Shown here: in pieces, positions 24,603 through 33,608 of the stretch | Numbering within the stretch: position 1 is the stretch's first letter | Layout: every line of letters begins with the position of its first letter | Assembly: GCA_034927345.1 (NCBI GenBank) | Contig: JAYFQE010000016.1 | Location: 1-64,000 of the forward strand | Reading direction: 5' to 3' | DNA length: 64,000 bases | Source of the DNA: JAYFQE01 sp034927345 | GTDB lineage: Bacteria > Bacillota > Clostridia > Saccharofermentanales > UBA5734 | Notes under the pieces: generated by a model | What the model was told of the DNA's origin: nothing | Database searches by the model: none | Seen by the model: the letters and a program-made list of their open reading frames with translations, nothing else | Made by a program: the position numbers and the translations under genes

Positions 24603-25400
24603 TCACTCGTCATAATCTTCCGGGTTTGGATCGGCAGGATCAAAGGACACAGAACCGGTTGTCCGGCCGGCCGGCGGCGTTTGACTCGAGTTGCGGGTCA
24701 GGCGGCGGATCTCGGAGATCTCCTTGAAGGTCAGATACCGCCAGTCGCCCGGTTTCATGGAACCTAAAGTGACATTCATGATGCGGATCCTGATCAAATG
24801 CCGGACCTGATAACCGCAGGCTTCACACATCCGGCGGATCTGCCGGTTTAATCCTTGCGTCAAGATGATGCGAAAGATATGCGGCCCTTCGGCTGTCACC
24901 CGGCAAGGACGGGTGACTGTGTCGAGAATCGGTATGCCGTTAGCCATGCGGTTGATAAATTCATCGGTTATGACTTGATCGACCGTTACCCGGTATTCCT
25001 TTTCGTGATGATTGCCGGCACGCAGAATTTTGTTGACAATGGATCCGTCATTGGTTAAGAAGATCAAACCTTCCGAATCGCGGTCCAGCCGGCCGATTGG
25101 GAAAATCCGCTTATCGTAACCCAGGTAATCGATAATATTGTCGCGGCGGCTTGAATCGGTCGTGCAGGTAATGCCGATCGGCTTATATAAAGCCAGATAG
25201 ACGTGATCGTCATCCCGCAGGATCGGTTCGCCTTTAACGCGAACAATTTGGTCTGGAGATACATGGCTGCCGATTTCAGCCGGTAATCCATCGATTGTTA
25301 CTTCGCCGGAAAGAATCAGGCGATCCGCTTCCCGGCGGCTGCAACGTCCGCAGTCGGCAATGTACTTATTGATTCGAATGCTTTCCGTTTCTTTCATCAT
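24603..25400 (-). CDS. rluF: 23S rRNA pseudouridine synthase, RluF-like
   Basis: The 265-residue protein has an N-terminal S4 RNA-binding domain (INKYIADCGRCSRREADRLI) and the RsuA/RluB/E/F catalytic domain: LALYKPIGITCTTDSSRRDN, RIFPIGRLDRDSEGLIFLTN with the catalytic Asp, ILRAGNHHEKEY and GLNRQIRRMCEACGYQV. The CTTD and HEKEYRVTVD pattern is closest to RluF (pseudouridine 2604), though RluB/RsuA specificity cannot be excluded. A low-complexity tail (SSQTPPAGRTTGSVSF) follows. The start ATG ATG lies 9-12 bases after AGGCGG. A UspA-like gene lies 13 bases upstream. Confidence 0.87.
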   Translation of the reverse strand: MMKETESIRINKYIADCGRCSRREADRLILSGEVTIDGLPAEIGSHVSPDQIVRVKGEPILRDDDHVYLALYKPIGITCTTDSSRRDNIIDYLGYDKRIFPIGRLDRDSEGLIFLTNDGSIVNKILRAGNHHEKEYRVTVDQVITDEFINRMANGIPILDTVTRPCRVTAEGPHIFRIILTQGLNRQIRRMCEACGYQVRHLIRIRIMNVTLGSMKPGDWRYLTFKEISEIRRLTRNSSQTPPAGRTTGSVSFDPADPNPEDYDE

Positions 25401-25413
25401 CAATCACTGCCGC

Positions 25414-25827
25414 CTATACATGCGGCGACAAACCGCCGTCGTCAAAAGCAGGCACCAATTGAAGATCACCATCGGTATCAACGGAGATGATCGGCAAATC
25501 GGGGAAATGCTCTTCCAAGCCGGATACAAAAACACTTTGTCCGGGTTGAGGAGGCGTCCCGACAATAACATAATGAATATCGCTGCCCGCGATATATTCG
25601 GCCACCGATTCCATTGCATAATCGTGAAATTTAATAATCATCTCGGCATTCAGCTGCTTGGCCCGGCTGAAAAGGTATTCAACTTCATCACTGCCGAACC
25701 AATTTTCCATCCGGCGGGGGCGTACGCATATGACTTTCAATAATGAATCCGTGATATCGGCCAGCTTCCTGCCGGCTTCGATTAAACGACCGCAGGATTC
25801 CTGATCCGTAACGCAGACGAGAACCAT
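25414..25827 (-). CDS. UspA-like universal stress protein
   Basis: The 137-residue protein begins MVLVCVTDQESCGRLIEAGR and has the Usp/KdpD-Usp Rossmann-like pattern, with a strand-loop LKVICVRPRR and a phosphate-type IHYVIVGTPPQPGQSVFV near the C-terminus. It resembles the Usp domain within KdpD sensor kinases more than free-standing UspA. The ATG at 25825-25827 lies 9 bases after AAAGGAAG; the upstream ATG (25836) sits too close to that site. It is transcribed with rluF; the histidine kinase gene lies 90 bases upstream. Confidence 0.7.
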   Translation of the reverse strand: MVLVCVTDQESCGRLIEAGRKLADITDSLLKVICVRPRRMENWFGSDEVEYLFSRAKQLNAEMIIKFHDYAMESVAEYIAGSDIHYVIVGTPPQPGQSVFVSGLEEHFPDLPIISVDTDGDLQLVPAFDDGGLSPHV

Positions 25828-25926
25828 GGGAGGCATCTTCCTTTCGATTATCGATGTACAGCAAAGGTTCTATCCTCGTTCATTTTATCGATTAAATATG
25901 AAGAGAGTATGTCCTGCCGGCAACAA

Positions 25927-27729
25927 TTATATATCGTTTGTTTCTTCTCTGGCCAAGGTAAAAGTGAAACGGGTTCCCCGTCCTGTTTCACTGCGAACCG
26001 ATATGGTTTGACCCATATGCAGTAAAATTTCCCGGGCTATTGAGAGCCCGAGCCCGGTTCCGGGCTGTTGATGCGCTTTATCGGCTTTATAAAAACGGTC
26101 GAATACATGCGGGATGTCGGATTGATCAATGCCGATGCCATTATCTTCTACGGAAATTTGCACTTGCTTCGGATTCCAGTTTAACAAGATCTGAATCTTT
26201 CCGCCTGATGCGGTAAATTTCATTGCGTTGTCCAGCAATATGACCAAGACCTGCTCAACACGGTCCGGATCGCCGATAACTGCCGGGCACTGAAAAAGAT
26301 TTTTCGGCAGAACTAGTTCCAGTCCCATATCATCGGCACGCGCCGCATATTTGGCGTCGAGTTCGCGCAGCAAACCGCGCAGGTCGAACGATTCCAGATT
26401 CATGGATAGTGTGCCGCTCTGCAAACGGGAGAGCTCGAGCATGTCATCGATCAGGCGCGACAGGCGGATAATTTCCCGCAGCAAGATGCCATAATAACGT
26501 TGCCGATCGTCTTCCCGCGGCACCATACCGTCATGCAGCGGCTCAATTAAGGCTCGCATAGCGGTGAGCGGGGAGCGCAGTTCATGGGATACATTGGCGA
26601 CATAATCGCGGCGGGTCTGTTCAAGATGCTCCATTTCCGTTATGTCATGCAGGAGGCCGACAGCACCGGCCACATCGCCGGTACTGGCCTGAAGCGGTTC
26701 GATCTGAACCCGGATGATCCGGGTTCCTCTATTGACGGTGCATTGGTCTGGCTGATTGTCCTGCATGGCTTTGGTGAAAGCCGATGCTATATCCGGAATA
26801 TGAGAGAACAGATTTTGTTCTTTTTCCGGCTGCAGGTGGTTGTCAAAGTCTAATAAAGACCAGGCGGCCTGATTGGTCTGGGTAATCAGACCCTCTGTGT
26901 CTACGGCGATCAGACCGTCGCTCATCCCGTCAAGAACTTGTTTCAACCGGTTCCGTTCCAGAGTCAGGGCCGATATGGTCTGCGATAGTTCTTGAGCCAG
27001 ATTATTCATGGTAGCAGCCAATTCGCCGATTTCACCTCTTTGCCGGGTGTCGGCGCGAACCTGAAAATTGCCGGCAGCCATGGCCAGCGCTACATCACGG
27101 GTCTGGCGCAAAGGCCGCACCAGTTTTGCGGTCGCCAGATAAGTCGGTACGATCATCAAGATAAAGACCAACAGTGTGGAAACCAGCAAAGCGATATTCA
27201 TGCTGTTGAGACCTGCGTCCAGTTCCTTAAGCGGCTTGACAAAAAAGACAGCGCCGACAACACTGGTCTGCCGGCCGAAATGCTGATAAACCGGCACGCC
27301 GATGTAAAGCATTTCACTGGCGTTTTGATTCAATCGTCCGGTAAACCAGAGCGAAGAATAATCGCCGGTCATTAATTGCGGCATATTTTTACCGATCTGG
27401 GTGTATATTTCATTTTCCGAATCAGCCGATTCGTCAGGCAGGGTTGTATTGCGGATATCGCCGCTTAAGCCGTCGACGACAAATATCCAGACATCAAAGA
27501 GATCGAATGCCGAATCAAGTAATTCATCAAAGTATGGATCGGCCTGCATATAGTTCTGAGCCGCCATATTAGCAATAGATACCGCTTTAGGCTGTAATTC
27601 AGCAACTTTGATCCGGGTAAAGACCGGCCGTGAAAGGACGCTGTATAATAACGCGGTCAGGAGCGCCCAAAGCAGCAAGGCGACCAAAAGCAATGCCAGA
27701 ACCCGGCGAAAAAAGACACTTTTTTGCAT
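25927..27729 (-). CDS. sensor histidine kinase (PhoR/ResE/WalK type)
   Basis: The 600-residue membrane kinase has a helix at about 9-32, an extracytoplasmic sensor domain to about 175, a second helix (about 178-200), a HAMP domain, a PAS domain (about 255-365, VLDGMSDGLIAVDTEGLI), HisKA with His382 in ANVSHELRSPL, and an HATPase domain with N box NAMKF, G1 VEDNGIGI, F box FDRFYKAD and G2 GTGLGLSIAREI. It phosphorylates the response regulator encoded immediately upstream, whose TAG stop directly abuts its ATG. Domain order matches PhoR/ResE/WalK; the signal is unknown. Confidence 0.93.
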   Translation of the reverse strand: MQKSVFFRRVLALLLVALLLWALLTALLYSVLSRPVFTRIKVAELQPKAVSIANMAAQNYMQADPYFDELLDSAFDLFDVWIFVVDGLSGDIRNTTLPDESADSENEIYTQIGKNMPQLMTGDYSSLWFTGRLNQNASEMLYIGVPVYQHFGRQTSVVGAVFFVKPLKELDAGLNSMNIALLVSTLLVFILMIVPTYLATAKLVRPLRQTRDVALAMAAGNFQVRADTRQRGEIGELAATMNNLAQELSQTISALTLERNRLKQVLDGMSDGLIAVDTEGLITQTNQAAWSLLDFDNHLQPEKEQNLFSHIPDIASAFTKAMQDNQPDQCTVNRGTRIIRVQIEPLQASTGDVAGAVGLLHDITEMEHLEQTRRDYVANVSHELRSPLTAMRALIEPLHDGMVPREDDRQRYYGILLREIIRLSRLIDDMLELSRLQSGTLSMNLESFDLRGLLRELDAKYAARADDMGLELVLPKNLFQCPAVIGDPDRVEQVLVILLDNAMKFTASGGKIQILLNWNPKQVQISVEDNGIGIDQSDIPHVFDRFYKADKAHQQPGTGLGLSIAREILLHMGQTISVRSETGRGTRFTFTLAREETNDI

Positions 27730-28422
27730 CTAGTGAAATACCTCGAATTTATAGCCAACGCCATAGACTGTGATTAATCCCCAGGGCGCGTTATCAATCG
27801 TTATCTTTTGTCTGATCCGTTTGATATGTGTGTCAACCGTCCGGGTATCTCCGAAATAATCATATCCCCAAACCTGAGACAAAATCTGTTCCCGATCCAT
27901 GACCTGGCCCGGGCGGGAAGCCAGAAGATGCAGAATTTCCACTTCTTTGGGCGTGCAGGGAACGTTTTCACCTTTGACTTTTACCTGGTAATTCTCCAGG
28001 CTGATTTCCAGATCCTCAAAACGTAAAATCGTATTGCTGTCCTGATGGCTGTCGCCTAATCGGCGCAACACCGCTTTTATGCGGGCGATCACTTCACGCG
28101 GGCTGAATGGCTTGACGATATAATCGTCAGCGCCCAATTCCAGACCAAGAACCCGGTCGATTTCCTCTCCTTTAGCGGTCAGCAAGATGATGGGGACGGT
28201 ATTATGACGGCGTATTTCACGGCACACTTCCGTTCCGGTCATGCGCGGCATCATCAAATCTAAAATAATCAGATCAGGATGATCGGTTTCAACCTTTTGC
28301 AGAGCCTGATCGCCGTCGAAAGCGGAACTATGCGTGAAGCGTTCCGCTGTCAGATAGAGTCCCAAAGACTCGTGGATAACCGGATCGTCATCACAAATCA
28401 ATATATGAGGAGCCTTAGCCAT
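27730..28422 (-). CDS. OmpR/PhoB-family response regulator
   Basis: The 230-residue regulator has an N-terminal receiver (acidic pocket DDD at residues 11-13, phosphoacceptor Asp55 in LIILDLMMPRMTG, Lys in LLTAKGEE) and a C-terminal winged helix (PGQVMDREQILSQVWGYDYF, then TRTVDTHIKRIRQKI). AGGTGAC lies 5 bases before ATG 28422. It forms a two-gene operon with the kinase. Sequence resembles WalR/PhoP/ResD, not enough to name the regulon. Confidence 0.93.
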   Translation of the reverse strand: MAKAPHILICDDDPVIHESLGLYLTAERFTHSSAFDGDQALQKVETDHPDLIILDLMMPRMTGTEVCREIRRHNTVPIILLTAKGEEIDRVLGLELGADDYIVKPFSPREVIARIKAVLRRLGDSHQDSNTILRFEDLEISLENYQVKVKGENVPCTPKEVEILHLLASRPGQVMDREQILSQVWGYDYFGDTRTVDTHIKRIRQKITIDNAPWGLITVYGVGYKFEVFH

Positions 28423-28552
28423 TTTAAGTCACCTGCCTTGCCGAATCCTGGGATCAGGCTATTGCTTGTCCTGAACAGCAAATTTCTGTTACCATTATAA
28501 ACTATTTTCGGCGGCAGGTGAAAATTTGCCATGATTGTTCATCTTTGCCCTA

Positions 28553-28561
28553 TGCTATAAT
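28553..28561 (+). promoter_or_regulatory. extended -10 promoter of the methyltransferase operon
   Basis: TGCTATAAT is a TGn-extended -10 box 30 bases before ATG 28591. No clear -35 hexamer. Confidence 0.5.
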
Positions 28562-28590
28562 GAAGGATATGCCCGGAGGAGTTAAGCAAC

Positions 28591-29466
28591 ATGAAATTAG
28601 CGGATCATTGGCAGGATTTTGAATTACTCGATGCCGGAGACGGCGAAAAACTCGAACGTTGGGGTGATTATATTCTGCAAAGACCGGATCCACAAGCGAT
28701 TTGGCCCCATGACCCCTGGCCGCAGCCAGATGCCTTATATCATCGCAGCGCGGCCGGCGGCGGTTATTGGCAAAAAATACGGCCGCTGCCTGCGACCTGG
28801 GAAATTAGCTACCGCAGTGCGTCCAGTCTGCTGACTTATCGGATTGAACCGACCGGATTTAAACATACGGGCCTGTTCCCGGAACAAGCCGTTAATTGGG
28901 ATTTCTGTGCCGAAAAAATTCAACAGGCAGCCGCAGCGGGCAGGCAGCCGCGAATACTCAATCTTTTCGCCTACACCGGAGGCGCGACGGTAGCCTGCGC
29001 TGCAGCCGGCGCCAGTGAAGTTGTTCATCTGGACGCCTCAAAGGGCATGAATGCCCGAGCCAGAGAGAACTTAACCTTATCTGGATTACAGGATCGTTAT
29101 GTCCGCTTTTTCAGCGATGACGCCCAAAAATTCGTCGATAGGGAAAGCCGGCGCGGGCGTTTGTACGACGGCATTATCATGGATCCGCCGGCTTATGGCC
29201 GTGGTCCGGGCGGTGAACTCTGGAAATTGGAAGATGCTGTTTACGGATTGGTTGAACACTGCGCCGCTTTATTATCGGACCAACCGTTGTTTTTTATCTT
29301 AAATTCGTATACCACCGGTTTGGCGCCGACGGTACTGGCCGATATTCTCGGTTTAGTTATCCGGCCGCGCCTGGCAGGCCGGACAGAAGCCTATGAACTT
29401 GGATTGCCGGCCAGCCGCCGCGATCTGATTCTGCCTTGCGGCTGCACCGGGCGGTGGCAGCCGTGA
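28591..29466 (+). CDS. class I SAM-dependent methyltransferase, RlmI/RlmK-like
   Basis: The 291-residue protein has the methyltransferase motif I LNLFAYTGGATVACAAAGA, motif II acidic residue in VVHLDASKGMN, and motif IV MDPPAYGRGPGGELWKLED. These match 23S rRNA cytosine methyltransferases of the RlmI/RlmKL class, but the N-terminal PUA/THUMP region is missing, so it may be the free-standing form common in Firmicutes. GGAGG is 10 bases before the ATG. Its TGA overlaps the GTG start of the next gene, a pseudouridine synthase; both would modify rRNA. Confidence 0.82.
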   Translation: MKLADHWQDFELLDAGDGEKLERWGDYILQRPDPQAIWPHDPWPQPDALYHRSAAGGGYWQKIRPLPATWEISYRSASSLLTYRIEPTGFKHTGLFPEQAVNWDFCAEKIQQAAAAGRQPRILNLFAYTGGATVACAAAGASEVVHLDASKGMNARARENLTLSGLQDRYVRFFSDDAQKFVDRESRRGRLYDGIIMDPPAYGRGPGGELWKLEDAVYGLVEHCAALLSDQPLFFILNSYTTGLAPTVLADILGLVIRPRLAGRTEAYELGLPASRRDLILPCGCTGRWQP

Positions 29467-30221
29467 AATTGCCGGCTGAAACGCCGCAGATTTTATATGA
29501 AGATAATCATCTGCTGGTTGCCATAAAAAAGCCCGGCATATTGTCACAGGCAGATGATAGCGGCGCTCCCGATATGCTGACCTTGTTAAAAGCGGACCTA
29601 AAGGCACGTTATCAGCGGCCAGGCCAGGTTTTTTTGGGATTGGTCCATCGTTTGGACCGACCGGTCGGCGGCGTCATGGTTTTTGCCAGAACCTCCAAAG
29701 CTGCCGGCCGCCTTTCGGCTCAAATTCGTGAACATAAAGTTTGTAAAGAATATCTGGCCATCGTGAACGGCTGCCCGGTAAATCAATCCGGGATATTGTC
29801 CGATCATTTGAGCAAAGATCCCTCAACGGGTATGGTTCGTGTCGTTGCGGCTGATCAAGGACGCCCGGCATGGCTTGATTATCAGGTTCTCGCGACCAAT
29901 GAACAGACCGGCCATTCATTATTGGCCATCCGTTTAGGCAGCGGTCGGGGCCATCAAATCCGCGTCCAACTATCGGCGCGCGGCTGGCCGATCATCGGCG
30001 ACCGCCGTTATGGATCGGAAGATAAGACGTCCGGAGGTCCGAAAGATCCGGCCTTGTTTGCCTGCCGGCTAAGCTTTGATCATCCGATAAGCAACGAGCG
30101 CCTTTCCTTTTCGGCATTTCCGCCGGAAGAACAAACCTGGCTGGAATTCAGCCGCCCGTCGCCGGAGCAACAGAAGGCCTGGTTTGAGCAAGTGTTTTCA
30201 AGTTTTACCGGCGTAGAATAG
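29463..30221 (+). CDS. RluA-family pseudouridine synthase
   Basis: The 252-residue enzyme has the RluA catalytic motif LVHRLDRPVGGVMVFARTS, with the catalytic Asp, a PGILSQ segment, and the conserved GRGHQIRVQLSARGWPIIGD. No S4 domain is present, as in TruC/RluA forms. The GTG at 29463 overlaps the previous TGA (GTGA), better than TTG 29436. Target residue is uncertain. Confidence 0.88.
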   Translation: MKLPAETPQILYEDNHLLVAIKKPGILSQADDSGAPDMLTLLKADLKARYQRPGQVFLGLVHRLDRPVGGVMVFARTSKAAGRLSAQIREHKVCKEYLAIVNGCPVNQSGILSDHLSKDPSTGMVRVVAADQGRPAWLDYQVLATNEQTGHSLLAIRLGSGRGHQIRVQLSARGWPIIGDRRYGSEDKTSGGPKDPALFACRLSFDHPISNERLSFSAFPPEEQTWLEFSRPSPEQQKAWFEQVFSSFTGVE

Positions 30222-30271
30222 ACTTTTTATAAAGTCAAGTCCCTTGATCACAGAATCAAAAATTTCTTCTA

Positions 30272-30280
30272 TGATATAAT
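30272..30280 (+). promoter_or_regulatory. extended -10 promoter of rubrerythrin gene
   Basis: TGATATAAT is a TGn-extended -10 box; 75 bases of leader lead to the ATG. No good -35 box at normal distance. Confidence 0.45.
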
Positions 30281-30355
30281 AAGAATAGGTTAGTTCGCAT
30301 GAACCGGCCAGAATTTTTATATCATTGTTTACAGGAATAAAAAAAGGAGGCTGTT

Positions 30356-30952
30356 ATGTCAAAATTAGAAGGAACAAAAACCCTGACCAATTTGATGAAG
30401 GCGTTCGCCGGTGAATCTCAGGCCAGAAATCGTTATACGTATTTTGCATCCATAGCGCGTAAGGAAGGCATGAACCAGATTGAGGCCATTTTTCTGGAAA
30501 CGGCTGATAATGAAAAAGAACACGCCAAATTATTCTACAAAGCGATTGCCAGCGGTTTAGGCGGCGCGCATGTGGCTGTTCCGGTCGAAATCACCGCTTC
30601 TTACCCGGTCGCTTATGGCGGAACCCGAGAAAACCTGGTAGCCGCTGCGGCAGGCGAACATGAAGAATGGTCTGATTTATATCGCAGTTTTGCCAATGAA
30701 GCCGACAGCGAGGGGTTTGCCGATGTTGCGACAACGTTCCGCATGATATCTGAAGTAGAGAAGCGGCATGAGGCCCGCTATCAGAAATTGGCTGCTAATA
30801 TTGCCGGTGACCTGGTTTTCAGAAAACTGGTGCCAACGCTCTGGAAGTGCGGCAACTGCGGGTATGTCCACGAAGGGCCGGAAGCTCCTGAGGTTTGCCC
30901 TGCCTGCAAGCATCCGCGGGCATATTTCGAGGTTTTCTGTGAAAACTACTAA
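30356..30952 (+). CDS. rbr: rubrerythrin
   Basis: The 198-residue protein has a ferritin-like diiron domain (helix motifs GESQARNRYTYFA, ETADNEKEHAKLF, AAAGEHEEW, ISEVEKRHEARY) and a C-terminal rubredoxin domain with CGNCGY and CPACKHPRAYF. It reduces hydrogen peroxide with electrons from NADH via rubredoxin. Together with the desulfoferrodoxin it would detoxify superoxide and peroxide. AGGAGG lies 7 bases before ATG 30356. It is a single-gene unit with a terminator behind. Confidence 0.95.
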   Translation: MSKLEGTKTLTNLMKAFAGESQARNRYTYFASIARKEGMNQIEAIFLETADNEKEHAKLFYKAIASGLGGAHVAVPVEITASYPVAYGGTRENLVAAAAGEHEEWSDLYRSFANEADSEGFADVATTFRMISEVEKRHEARYQKLAANIAGDLVFRKLVPTLWKCGNCGYVHEGPEAPEVCPACKHPRAYFEVFCENY

Positions 30953-30970
30953 ATTTAACGCCAGGATATA

Positions 30971-31012
30971 AAACAGTCCAAATCCTTGAATCAGGGATTT
31001 GGACTGTTTTTT
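30971..31012 (+). terminator. rubrerythrin terminator
   Basis: AAACAGTCCAAATCC pairs with GGATTTGGACTGTTT around a short loop and ends in a T run; a 14-15 bp stem. Its symmetry may also serve the convergent gene at 31051. Confidence 0.9.
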
Positions 31013-31050
31013 CTCTGTAAATAAAGAGCGTTTGTTTTTACTATTTGTGG

Positions 31051-31731
31051 CTATTCATGATCGATTTTAGCGACAATTTCACCATTTTGCTTCACGATGC
31101 TGTTGCCCGGAATCGTTCCGCGTACCATGGTCAAAGGATAAACCTGGCTGTTTCGGCCGATGATGGTGCCGGGATTCAAGACACTGTTGCAGCCTATTTC
31201 AACATAATCACCCAATAAGGCGCCCATTTTCTTCAAACCGGTTGGAATACGTTCCTCGCCAACATGAAGGGTGATTAAGCTGCGATCGCCCTTGACATTG
31301 GATGTGATGGCTCCGGCGCCCAGATGCGCTTTAAAGCCGAGAACCGAATCGCCGACATAGTTATAATGCGGTACCTGGACCCGGTTGAACAGAATAACAT
31401 TCTTAAGCTCTGTTGAGTTACCGACGACGACATGATCTCCGACCAGTGCACTGCCTCTGATGAAGGCGCAATGCCGGATCTCCGTTTCATGTCCGACGAT
31501 TAAGGGTCCGTTGACGCAGGCTGTTGGTGCTATCTGACAATCCCGTGCCACCCAGATTTGGGCATCGATCTGCTCATATTCATCAGATGGCAGGGAAGGG
31601 CCCAAAGCCAGGATCAGGCTGCTGATCCCGCCTAAAGCTTCCCAAGGCCAGGCAGCCTGACGGAGCAATTCGCCTGCGAGTGATTGTTTGAGGTCAAATA
31701 ATTCCCAACTCTTATACATGGTCAAATCCAT
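31051..31731 (-). CDS. left-handed beta-helix (hexapeptide) protein, GlmU-like
   Basis: The 226-residue protein has hexapeptide repeats through residues 60-215 (for example IAPTACVNGPLIVGHETEI, SVLGFKAHLGAGAITSNVKG, GNSTELKNVILFNRVQVPH) as in the C-terminal acetyltransferase half of GlmU and related UDP-GlcNAc pyrophosphorylases. The nucleotidyltransferase half is absent. The catalytic substrate therefore is uncertain; NDP-sugar acetyltransferase is a reasonable class guess. AGGAGG lies 8 bases before ATG 31731. Confidence 0.75.
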   Translation of the reverse strand: MDLTMYKSWELFDLKQSLAGELLRQAAWPWEALGGISSLILALGPSLPSDEYEQIDAQIWVARDCQIAPTACVNGPLIVGHETEIRHCAFIRGSALVGDHVVVGNSTELKNVILFNRVQVPHYNYVGDSVLGFKAHLGAGAITSNVKGDRSLITLHVGEERIPTGLKKMGALLGDYVEIGCNSVLNPGTIIGRNSQVYPLTMVRGTIPGNSIVKQNGEIVAKIDHE

Positions 31732-31922
31732 AAACGGAACACCTCCTTTTCCATCTATAGTCTAGCAGAATTGAGCCTGATCAGTCCAGAAAAAAATACA
31801 TATAAAACCTGGCCGGTTGAAAGACAGCCTGTTTTTTGCTATGATGACGGTTCATTCTCGGGGCAGCATGGCCACGAAAACATGCTATGCTGATAAACCC
31901 CGGATGCCAGGGAGATAGAAAT

Positions 31923-32117
31923 ATGGATGGTACAAACCGAAGCAATATTAAACCGGGAACCCATGTCATGGTTGTGCAGAAGCAGGATCAGGGATCCGGC
32001 CGATTAACGGAAGGAACGGTTCAGGATATCTTAACGAACAGCGCGACACATCCCCGCGGCATTAAAGTTCGCCTTGCCGGCGGCCTTGTCGGCCGGGTAC
32101 AGGAAATACTGCCGTAG
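31923..32117 (+). CDS. ywbE: YwbE family protein
   Basis: This 64-residue protein matches the small YwbE family: IKPGTHVMVVQKQDQGSGRL, TEGTVQDILTNSATHPRGIK, VRLAGGLVGRVQEI. The fold is a KOW-like small beta barrel of unknown function. ATG 31923 is 6 bases after AGGGAGA. tRNA-Pro follows 44 bases later with its own promoter. Confidence 0.9.
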   Translation: MDGTNRSNIKPGTHVMVVQKQDQGSGRLTEGTVQDILTNSATHPRGIKVRLAGGLVGRVQEILP

Positions 32118-32120
32118 TCC

Positions 32121-32149
32121 TTGCTAAAGTAATTTGGATCGTTTATAAT
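32121..32149 (+). promoter_or_regulatory. tRNA-Pro promoter
   Basis: TTGCTA (32121-32126), 17-base spacer, TATAAT (32144-32149), 12 bases before the tRNA 5' end. Confidence 0.7.
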
Positions 32150-32161
32150 TTGGTAGCGCTT

Positions 32162-32238
32162 CGAGGTGTAGCGCAGTTGGCTAGCGCGCCTGCTTTGGGA
32201 GCAGGATGTCGGGGGTTCAAGTCCCTTCACCTCGACCA
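32162..32238 (+). tRNA. tRNA-Pro (anticodon TGG)
   Basis: A 77-base cloverleaf: acceptor stem CGAGGTG/CACCTCG, D arm GCGCAGTTGGCTAGCGC, anticodon stem CCTGC/GCAGG with loop TTTGGGA (anticodon TGG), T arm GGGGGTTCAAGTCCC, encoded CCA. A 13-bp hairpin follows directly, and the accessory island begins here. Confidence 0.97.
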
Positions 32239-32242
32239 AAAA

Positions 32243-32275
32243 TTGACCGAAGCATTGATACGATGCTTCGGTCAA
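32243..32275 (+). terminator. hairpin after tRNA-Pro
   Basis: TTGACCGAAGCAT pairs perfectly with ATGCTTCGGTCAA around a 7-base loop. The T tract that should follow is missing (CTCTGTTAG), probably because insertion of the group II intron relic replaced it. Confidence 0.7.
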
Positions 32276-32294
32276 CTCTGTTAGTGCACCACGC

Positions 32295-32618
32295 ATGGCG
32301 TTTCACACAGGAGTCATGGTCGGCGGGATGTTCGAGGATAGCCCGGAAAACGTGCCCCAGGGCGGGCCATTAAGTCCGCTTCTTGGAAATGTGATGTTGA
32401 ACGAATGCGACTGGGAGCTGGAACGGCGCGGACACCGCTTCGTGCGCTATGCGGATGACCTGATGATTTTCTGCAAGAGTAAGAAAGCAGCCGTCCGTAC
32501 GCTGGACAAGATCCTGCCATTCATAGAGGGGAAACTGTTCCTTTGTATTGCAGGCTTTTCTGCGTTTTTGAGCTTCGGCAGTACTTTCGGCTCAAGAGAA
32601 AATTTGAATACCCCTTGA
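32295..32618 (+). pseudogene. group II intron reverse transcriptase/maturase fragment
   Basis: About 83 codons (to about 32543) match the middle of a group II intron-encoded reverse transcriptase: GVMVGGMFEDSPENVPQGGP, LSPLLGNVMLNE, RRGHRFVRYADDLMIFCKSK with the catalytic YADD, then ILPFIEGKLFL. The N-terminal part, the rest of the RT, the maturase domain and the endonuclease are missing; after about 32543 the frame reads into unrelated sequence. It lies about 20 bases after a terminator hairpin, the favoured target of class C group II introns. No intron RNA domain V is visible. Confidence 0.85.
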
Positions 32619-33608
32619 GGAAAAATAAAATAGTTCTATGAAAAATAACGGAGTACAAGTTTTGCCCAGAACGAGCAACAGCGTTTCTCCGCCGCCTGAA
32701 TAGCCGCTGATGTAAACCTTGTCCACATCAATATTATCATTGCGAAGAAGATATTCAACAAGCTCAATAGTCTGATTTGCGGAAATCTCACCCCAATCGG
32801 AGCGCTGCGGTGCTGCGATAATCATTTTGTCATTGTATTTCTGCGCCGCAAATCCGAAGGATTCTGTTTTCAAATTTTCCGCCCCACCTTGAAAATAAAG
32901 TCCCTGATAACCGGGCAGCGTGACATAGAGTGCGTAAGGCTCACTTCCGTCATAGTCGTCCGGCAGGTAGAGGTGGAAATGGATGTCGCCCTGTTCTTTT
33001 GAATGTAGGACATTGTCCACAGAAAAACCGCGATATTCTGTGCTTCCCGCTGTCAGAGAGTCGCCGGAATGCTCCGTGTCCTTCTGATTGCCTGACTGAT
33101 TCCAGAACCACAGAAGGCCATTAAAGGCGTACTCGCTGGCATACTCACCGCTATGTACGCCGCCTTCCTGGATACGGAAAGCCAGATTGCCGTCCTCAAT
33201 CGCATGGTCGATCACATTCTTGAATTCGGACGGCTGCTCCGGCGTACCGAACCATGTTTCTTCGTTGCTCCAGCCACCGTGCATCAGATAGAATACATTG
33301 TATTTCGTGTCAACGGAATAGGCATAGGGCAGATAGACATAAGCCGTTTTCGTGAGCTGCTTTGATTGCTCCGCATAGGTCATGGATTCCCATGTTGTAT
33401 ATTCGAGCCTTTTCAGTGTTCCCTGATGTTCCGCCGTGCTTTTATATTCTTGGGAGATATTCTCAAGCTCTTGCGGAATATCTCTGCTCTGTATTGCCAC
33501 TTGTACCTCCGACTGTTCCATGCTGTCAAGTACGTCATCTATGGCTTGCACCTCAGCGGTATTCAACAATATATTGGCAGCCCCGGCGTTCTCCTTTAGC
33601 CGTTCCAT
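32592..33608 (-). pseudogene. chimeric reading frame: aldo/keto reductase tail plus two esterase pieces
   Basis: The 338-codon open frame joins unrelated pieces. Its first about 35 residues, ERLKENAGAANILL to DDVLDSMEQSEV, are the C-terminus of an aldo/keto reductase, whose body lies in another frame at 33596-33990. Next comes the N-terminal part of an alpha/beta-hydrolase esterase (AYVYLPYAYSVDTKYNVFYL, then MHGGWSNEETWFG, to VIDHAIEDG), then part of a second esterase-like protein (LYLPDDYDGSEPYALYVTLP, DKVYISGYSGGGE with the nucleophile elbow GYSGG). The catalytic Asp and His that should follow are lost: the frame ends in unrelated residues. The internal coding is preserved, but function is improbable. 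Confidence 0.7.
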
